Of a stretch of DNA of 64,000 nt, positions 59,509 to 64,000 are shown in pieces; position 1 is the stretch's first letter, and every line of letters begins with the position of its first letter. The notes beneath the pieces were generated by a model, which was given only the letters and a program-made list of their open reading frames with translations, did no database searches and was not told the DNA's origin. This DNA is from Streptomyces fagopyri (GTDB lineage: Bacteria; Actinomycetota; Actinomycetes; Streptomycetales; Streptomycetaceae): contig NZ_CP045643.1 in assembly GCF_009498275.1 (NCBI RefSeq), positions 5,270,001 to 5,334,000 on the forward strand, read 5' to 3'. The translations under genes were made by a program, and so were the position numbers.

Positions 59509-60357
59509 TCACCTCACCGGAAACGCCACGTCGCACACCGCGTCCTCCGGCCCCGCCGCATCCCAGTCCCCGAAGTACACCTCCCGACAGGGCCCGTCGA
59601 CCAAGAGCCCCCGCTCCCGGACCCACGCCTCCACAGCCTCGAACGCGGCAACGATCTGCGGATGAGCCACCTGCGCCTTGGAGATCCGCGCGTACGCCAG
59701 CCGCCGCGCCGGCTCGACCCGCACCCCCACCCCCGACCCACGCCCCCACCGCTCGGCCCAGCCCCGCGCGGCCTCCCCGTCGGCGACGGGCACACACGAC
59801 TCGGCGGGCCCGTCGCTCTCCATGCTGACCTCGGCGTAGTAGACGACGAAGGGCGCACCGGCCGTCCCCCCGCACTCCCGCGCCCCCTCCTCCAGCCGCC
59901 CGAGCGAGGCGGGAATCCACACCGGCAGCTCGTCCGCCAGCGTGTGCCGCTTCTCCGTCAGCACCACCCGCTCCGGCACGTCCACCGTCTCGACCACGAA
60001 TGTCCCGTACATCTCGGAACTCCTTCCCGACAGCCGTCCACGGAGGTATGCGGCCAGCGTCCGCTGCGAAGCGAACCGGGTCTCGGCGTCCGCCCAGTAG
60101 GCGGCGAGCAGAGCGGCACCGGAGGCCCCTTCGGCCTCCACCACCTCCGCGATCCGCGCGAGCGGCATGTCGAGCCGGCGCAGGAGCGCGACCATGCGGG
60201 CGCGTTCGACCTGGTCGGCGCGGTAGTAGCGGTAGCCGCTGGCCCCGTCGACGTACGCCGGGGCGAGCAGCCCGAGCCGGTCGTACAGCCGAAGCGCCTT
60301 CGGCGAGAGCCGCGCGCGGGCGGCGAACGCGCCGATCGTGAGCAGTTCCTGGTGCAC
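59509..60357 (-). CDS. MerR-family regulator with GyrI-like effector domain
   Basis: A 282-residue protein. The MerR helix-turn-helix is LTIGAFAARARLSPKALRLYDRLGLLAPAYVDGASGYRYYRADQV (parts: SPKALRLYDRLGLL, GYRYY) with the wing and dimer helix after it. From about residue 125 a GyrI-like small-molecule-binding domain follows (VPERVVLTEKRHTLADEL, VYFGDWDAAGPED). Such proteins sense hydrophobic ligands, as BmrR does. GTG 60357 is chosen because GGAGG lies eight bases before it; a GTG 18 bases further upstream has no such site. Confidence 0.85.
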   Translation of the reverse strand: MHQELLTIGAFAARARLSPKALRLYDRLGLLAPAYVDGASGYRYYRADQVERARMVALLRRLDMPLARIAEVVEAEGASGAALLAAYWADAETRFASQRTLAAYLRGRLSGRSSEMYGTFVVETVDVPERVVLTEKRHTLADELPVWIPASLGRLEEGARECGGTAGAPFVVYYAEVSMESDGPAESCVPVADGEAARGWAERWGRGSGVGVRVEPARRLAYARISKAQVAHPQIVAAFEAVEAWVRERGLLVDGPCREVYFGDWDAAGPEDAVCDVAFPVR

Positions 60358-60429
60358 GAGCCCATCCTCCGTCACCGGACGAGGTCCGCCCGGTGACGAA
60401 GAACGCTGGTCCCTGCCCCAGGGGCAAGG

Positions 60430-60538
60430 TCAAACCCCCGGAACCGGGAACCGGAACTGAGACCGGAACCGGAACCGGAAAACGGACCGGAACCGGAACC
60501 GGAAAACGGACCGGAACCGGAAACCGGACCGGAACCGC
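60430..60538. repeat. GGAACC-type hexanucleotide repeat
   Basis: About 100 bases of (A)CCGGAA repeats, some expanded to ACGGACCGGAACCGG, between the divergent MerR start region and the peroxidase end. No coding role is seen. Slippage-prone. Confidence 0.85.
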
Positions 60539-60550
60539 GGTCCGCAAGAA

Positions 60551-61048
60551 CTACGCGAGCGACTTCTCCACCGCCGCCACGACCTCCACCGACTCCGGCT
60601 CGACCTGCGGCGAGAACCGGGCCACCACATCTCCACCCGGACCGATCAGGAACTTCTCGAAGTTCCAGCGGATGTCACCGGTGTGGCCCTCACCGTCGGC
60701 GGTGTCCACCAGCCGCTGGTACAGCTCGTGCCGCGCGTCCCCGTTCACCTCGACCTTCTCGGTCATCGGGAAGGTCACCCCGTAGGTCGCGGAGCAGAAC
60801 TCGGCGATCTCCTCGGAGGTACCGGGCTCCTGCCCCATGAACTGGTTGCAGGGCACACCGAGCACGGTGAAGCCCTGGGCGGCGTACCGCTCGTGCAGCC
60901 GCTCAAGACCCGCGTACTGCGGGGTCAGCCCGCACTTGGAGGCCACGTTCACCACGAGCACGGTCTGGCCGCGGTACTGCCCGAGATCCGCGGAGCCGCC
61001 CTGCAGGGAATCGATCCGGACATCGAACACAGAGTTGTCAGTAGTCAT
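60551..61048 (-). CDS. Glutathione/thioredoxin peroxidase (Cys type)
   Basis: A 165-residue peroxidase of the GPx family. The peroxidatic residue is Cys39 in NVASKCGLTPQY; the Gln of GVPCNQFMGQEPG and the Trp of RWNFEKFLIG complete the site. It uses Cys rather than selenocysteine and in actinobacteria probably takes electrons from thioredoxin rather than glutathione. It reduces lipid or hydrogen peroxides in the cytoplasm. The gene stands alone. Confidence 0.95.
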   Translation of the reverse strand: MTTDNSVFDVRIDSLQGGSADLGQYRGQTVLVVNVASKCGLTPQYAGLERLHERYAAQGFTVLGVPCNQFMGQEPGTSEEIAEFCSATYGVTFPMTEKVEVNGDARHELYQRLVDTADGEGHTGDIRWNFEKFLIGPGGDVVARFSPQVEPESVEVVAAVEKSLA

Positions 61049-61085
61049 GAACGGATGCTAACTCCGCCCGTCACGGCCGCCGGAC

Positions 61086-62051
61086 TCAGCCGCCCTGAGC
61101 CTTCACGAGCACCTCGCCGGCGGCCGTACGGGAGTACAGCACCGACCGTCCGGCCCGCCGCCGCTGGATCAGCCGGGCGTCCAGCAGCACCCTCAGATGC
61201 CGGCCGACCGAGCCCAGCCCCTGCCCGGTCAGCGCCACCAGCTGGGTCGTGCTCAGCGGCGAACCGAGGAGGACGAGGACACCGGCGCGGGCCGGACCGA
61301 GCAGCGCGCCCAGGCTCTCCGGCACGGCCTGGGGCCCGGCGTGGGCGAGCGCCCCGACACACGGGTAGACCACCGCGTACCGGTGCGGCTCCTCCCACGA
61401 CACCCAACCGTGGCTCTGCGGTGTGACCGGTACGAAGTACAGCTCGGCACCCGAGATCTCGCGCGGCGGATACTCGTGATGGTTGACCTGCAGCCGGTTG
61501 TCGCCGAGCCAGCGCATTCCGGGCCGCAGCGCGTCGAGGGCCGTCGCCCAGCCACCCTGGCTCAGCTGCGCGCTCCGGGCGACGACATCGGCCTCCAGGA
61601 CGCGCCGGCGCCGGGCCCAGTAGGGACGTACGGTCTCGGTCCAGACGTCGGTGAGGAGATCGGCGGCACGCTCCGGCAGGTCCTCGCGGTGCAGGGCGGC
61701 GGGCAGGGGCCCGCGCAGAGCGACGGTGAGATGGGCGCGGGCGTCGGCGGCCGGCACCTCCCTGACCCGCGCGACCTCCTCCTCGAAGTCGGCCTCGCCA
61801 CGTGGTGTGGGCGTCAGGAAGTCCGCGATCCACTCCCGGCCGAGCCCGGACCGGATGAGCAGCGCGGTGACCGGATCCCCGGCCAGCCGGCGGCGGTACG
61901 CGGGCAGGTGGGCGTCGAGCCAGACACGTTCGCCGGGGTGCGCGGCCGTGCCCGACTGCAGCACCTTGAGACTGGCGAAGGTCTCGGCGAGCGGCGAGAG
62001 CACGAAGCGGCTGCCGGCGAGGGTGTCGGCATTGACCTGCCACCACCCCAT
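61086..62051 (-). CDS. ArsR-type winged-helix regulator with DUF5937-like N-terminal domain
   Basis: A 321-residue protein. The C-terminal 80 residues form an ArsR-like winged helix (AGVLVLLGSPLSTTQLVALTGQGLGSVGRHLRVLLDARLIQRRRAGRSVLYSRT; parts cited). The N-terminal 230 residues (ADTLAGSRFVLSPLAETFASLKVL lead) match the DUF5937 domain often fused to such regulators in Streptomyces. Start ATG 62051 is preferred; the open frame continues to 62396 but that part is low-complexity Gly/Arg-rich. It is divergent from the MFS transporter at 62395, its probable target. Confidence 0.85.
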   Translation of the reverse strand: MGWWQVNADTLAGSRFVLSPLAETFASLKVLQSGTAAHPGERVWLDAHLPAYRRRLAGDPVTALLIRSGLGREWIADFLTPTPRGEADFEEEVARVREVPAADARAHLTVALRGPLPAALHREDLPERAADLLTDVWTETVRPYWARRRRVLEADVVARSAQLSQGGWATALDALRPGMRWLGDNRLQVNHHEYPPREISGAELYFVPVTPQSHGWVSWEEPHRYAVVYPCVGALAHAGPQAVPESLGALLGPARAGVLVLLGSPLSTTQLVALTGQGLGSVGRHLRVLLDARLIQRRRAGRSVLYSRTAAGEVLVKAQGG

Positions 62052-62394
62052 GACCGCACCCCGTCCCTTCCGCCACGCCCGCCCGGCGTCCACGCCGGTG
62101 TCCACCCCGGCATCCGCTCCGGCCCCGGGCCTCTTCCTGCCTGCTCCCTGTCCCCGGGCCCGTCCCCGGGGATGCCCTGCTCCTGTTCCCGCCCCGGGGA
62201 TGTCCCTCCGGGCCTGCTCCTGCCCACGTGGCCGCTCCCGCACCCCTCCGGTCCCGGCATTCCTGCTGGTCCCCGGAGGTCCGGGCCACGGGTCACCCCA
62301 GCGGATCCCCCGCCCGGCCGCCCCGGACCGCCCTCGCTTTCGCCACCCCGCGAAACAATAACGACGGCCCCGTACGCCGTCCGACACTGCGCCC
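62052..62394. other. Divergent promoter region between the ArsR-type regulator and the MFS gene
   Basis: 343 bases without a supported gene. It has near-repeats of CCCCGGGGATG(C/T)CC followed by CTGCTCCTG (62166-62215) and other C-rich words. An AT-rich patch CAATAACGA at about 62355 near the MFS start may be part of its promoter. Confidence 0.4.
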
Positions 62395-63666
62395 ATGCGC
62401 AGCTACTCCGACCTCTTCCGTACCCCGGAGTTCACTCCCCTCTTCCTGACGTCGGCGCTCCAGGGAGCGGCCTCGACGGTGGGCGGCCTGGCCCTGGGCA
62501 CCCTGGTCTACCGGGCGACGGACTCGCCCCTGCTCTCCGCCCTGAGCATGTTCGGGCCGTCCCTCGCCCAGGTGCTGGGCGCGACCACGCTCCTGTCCGC
62601 GGCGGACCGGCTGCCGCCGCGCGCGACGACGACGGGCATCGCCCTCGCCTTCGCCCTCGGTACGGCGGCGGTCGCGCTGCCGGGTCTCCCGGTGGCCGCG
62701 ATCTTCGGCATCCTCTTCGCGCTCGGCCTGGTCGCCTCCCTGGGCGGCGGGGTCCGCTGGGGCCTCCTCAACGAGATCCTCCCCCGGGACGGTTATCTGC
62801 TGGGCCGCTCCGTCTTCAACATGATGAGCGGGATCACCCAGGTCACGGGGTACGCGGCAGGCGGTGTCCTGGTGGCCGTCGTGTCCCCCCGCGTCGGACT
62901 CCTGACGGCGGCGGCGCTGTACCTGGCGGCGGCGGCCGGCACCCGGCTCGGCCTGACGCGCCGCGCGCCCCGTGCCTCCGGCCGCCCGTCGATCGGCCGG
63001 ACCTGGCGCACGAACGCCCTCCTGTGGTCGTACGGCCCCCGCCGCACCGTCTATCTGCTCCTCTGGATCCCCAACGGCCTGATCGTCGGCTGCGAATCCC
63101 TCTTCGTCCCGTACGCTCCCGAGCACGCGGGTGTTCTCTTCGCCTCCGCGGCCTTCGGCATGCTGGTGGGCGACGTGACCACCGGCCGCCTCCTCGCACC
63201 GCGCGTCCGGGCACGGCTGGGCGTCCCGTTCCTCCTGCTCCTGGCCACGCCGTACCTCCTGTTCGCCCTCCACCCGGGCATCGCGGTGTCGGCGGCCTGC
63301 GCGGCCGTCGCCTCCGTCGGTTTCGGGTCGAGCCTGATCCAGCAGGAACGGCTGATGGCGCTGACCCCCGACGAACTCGGCGGCCACGCCCTCGGTCTGC
63401 ACTCCTCCGGGATGCTGACGTTGCAGGGGGCGAGCGCGGCCGTGGCGGGCTCGGTCGCCCAACTGACCTCACCCGGCGCCGCGATGACGGTGATGGCGAC
63501 GGCATCGATCGCCGTGACGGCGGCGGTCACGCTGGCGGGGTCGGGGTCTGGGTCGGGGTCTGGTTCAGGAACGGAGACGGGGACCGGGACGGGGACGGGT
63601 GACCGGGGGAGTGTCCCCGGATCCACGCCGGAGTCGACGCCGCACCAGGCGAAGCCCCTTTCGTAG
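62395..63666 (+). CDS. MFS transporter
   Basis: A 423-residue major-facilitator protein with about 12 hydrophobic segments. It starts MRSYSDLFRTPEFTPLF, has the loop LSAADRLPPRATTTG (the position of the A-motif) and GLLNEILPRDGYLLGRSVFNM. The C-terminal 45 residues are a low-complexity Gly/Ser/Thr tail (TETGTGTGTG) of variable appearance. It probably exports a toxic or antibiotic compound and may be repressed by the divergent ArsR-type regulator. Confidence 0.88.
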   Translation: MRSYSDLFRTPEFTPLFLTSALQGAASTVGGLALGTLVYRATDSPLLSALSMFGPSLAQVLGATTLLSAADRLPPRATTTGIALAFALGTAAVALPGLPVAAIFGILFALGLVASLGGGVRWGLLNEILPRDGYLLGRSVFNMMSGITQVTGYAAGGVLVAVVSPRVGLLTAAALYLAAAAGTRLGLTRRAPRASGRPSIGRTWRTNALLWSYGPRRTVYLLLWIPNGLIVGCESLFVPYAPEHAGVLFASAAFGMLVGDVTTGRLLAPRVRARLGVPFLLLLATPYLLFALHPGIAVSAACAAVASVGFGSSLIQQERLMALTPDELGGHALGLHSSGMLTLQGASAAVAGSVAQLTSPGAAMTVMATASIAVTAAVTLAGSGSGSGSGSGTETGTGTGTGDRGSVPGSTPESTPHQAKPLS

Positions 63667-63821
63667 GAGCGGGGACCGGGACCAGCCCCGTACGGCGTAC
63701 TCCGTACTGCGCGCCACTGCACACCCCACTCGGTACTCCGCCTCCCCCTGGGCGGTCACGCCCGGACTTCATAGAGTTCGCGGTGACGCGGATACGGATC
63801 CGCCGGGGAGGGGGACGTGGC

Positions 63822-64000
63822 ATGGGCGGCAAGCCGGATCAGGAGCGGGTGGACAGAGGGCCGGTGGACCCCGAGCAGGTGATCGCGGAGGCACGCAAGG
63901 CGTTCTTCGTGATGTTCGGGTTCCTCGCGGTCATCTGGCTGGTGCAGTTGGCCAACTCGACCGGTCACTACGCGCTTTCACGAGACTACGGAGTCGTCTC
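63822..64000 (+). CDS. Rhomboid-like intramembrane protease, 5' part (runs off the window)
   Basis: Only the first 59 residues are in the window: an acidic cytoplasmic start (GGKPDQERVDRGPVDPEQV) and one membrane helix (FFVMFGFLAVIWLVQLAN) followed by STGHYALSRDYGVV, which resembles the N-terminus of actinobacterial rhomboid proteases. A GGGGAGGGGG site lies just upstream of the ATG. The catalytic Ser and His are beyond the edge. Confidence 0.6.
   Translation, partial: MGGKPDQERVDRGPVDPEQVIAEARKAFFVMFGFLAVIWLVQLANSTGHYALSRDYGVV

Noticed and set aside
1..64000. Insertion sequences, integrases, tRNA or rRNA genes
   Set aside because: I looked for transposase motifs, terminal inverted repeats and tRNA-like cloverleaves and saw none; small or divergent ones could be missed by eye.

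Overview
This window reads as chromosomal DNA of a Streptomyces or close actinobacterial relative. GC content is very high with strong third-position GC bias, GTG and TTG starts are frequent, and the gene families are typical of the genus (DUF397 plus XRE/DUF5753 pairs, AfsK/AfsR/AfsS, LLM F420 oxidoreductases, FO synthase). The best anchors are afsK (8719-11043), afsS (23996-24166, a 56-codon gene made of TDNVHAT repeats) and afsR (24468-27422). From memory, S. coelicolor carries afsK, one small secreted-protein gene, afsS and afsR almost side by side; here about 12 kb separates the secreted-protein gene from afsS.

Layout. 1-3.1 kb: membrane-protein tail, DUF35 protein, two acetyltransferases, PNPOx-like oxidase. 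3.1-3.7 kb: three decayed gene fragments. 3.7-7.6 kb: thiolase, acyl-CoA dehydrogenase, F420-type nitroreductase, TetR regulator. 7.7-11.7 kb: VOC protein, afsK, secreted protein. 11.7-15.9 kb: enoyl-CoA hydratase/DUF35/thiolase operon divergent from an acyl-CoA ligase. 15.9-23.6 kb: accessory block with an AbiEi/DUF559-like protein, DUF397 and DUF5753 debris, and a 1657-residue secreted polymorphic toxin (ricin lectin, Ala-rich stalk, HINT, C-terminal toxin) followed by its likely immunity gene. 24-27.4 kb: afsS-afsR. 27.6-35.2 kb: two catabolic operons (amidohydrolase, LLM, SDR; then LLM, deacylase-like amidohydrolase, aldehyde dehydrogenase). 35.3-38.3 kb: two SDRs, a TetR and a small membrane protein. 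38.4-47.7 kb: CehA-like metallohydrolase, fbiC, degenerate YkuD protein, STAND/TPR ATPase, ADP-ribosylglycohydrolase-like protein. 47.9-54.3 kb: symporter, SDR, an unknown operator-linked gene, DUF397/XRE pair, GPP34 protein. 54.5-64 kb: D,D-carboxypeptidase, membrane proteins, MerR and ArsR-type regulators, glutathione peroxidase, MFS transporter, start of a rhomboid protease.

The strongest system-level signal is a shared operator, (T)CTGACGNNNCGTCAG(A). Eight copies lie only in front of the CoA/oxidation genes: between 4899 and 5010 (two), between 14174 and 14279 (two), before 27647, around 30744-30822 (two), and between 50594 and 50763. They define one dispersed regulon for breaking down an unidentified CoA-activated carboxylic compound. 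The TetR protein at 6943-7590 is the natural candidate repressor. F420-type oxidoreductases in and next to this regulon, and fbiC in the same window, fit an F420-dependent pathway. The second system is the HINT polymorphic toxin with its immunity gene.

Product names rest on motifs read by eye, with no database search. No rRNA, tRNA, CRISPR array or intact insertion sequence was seen.
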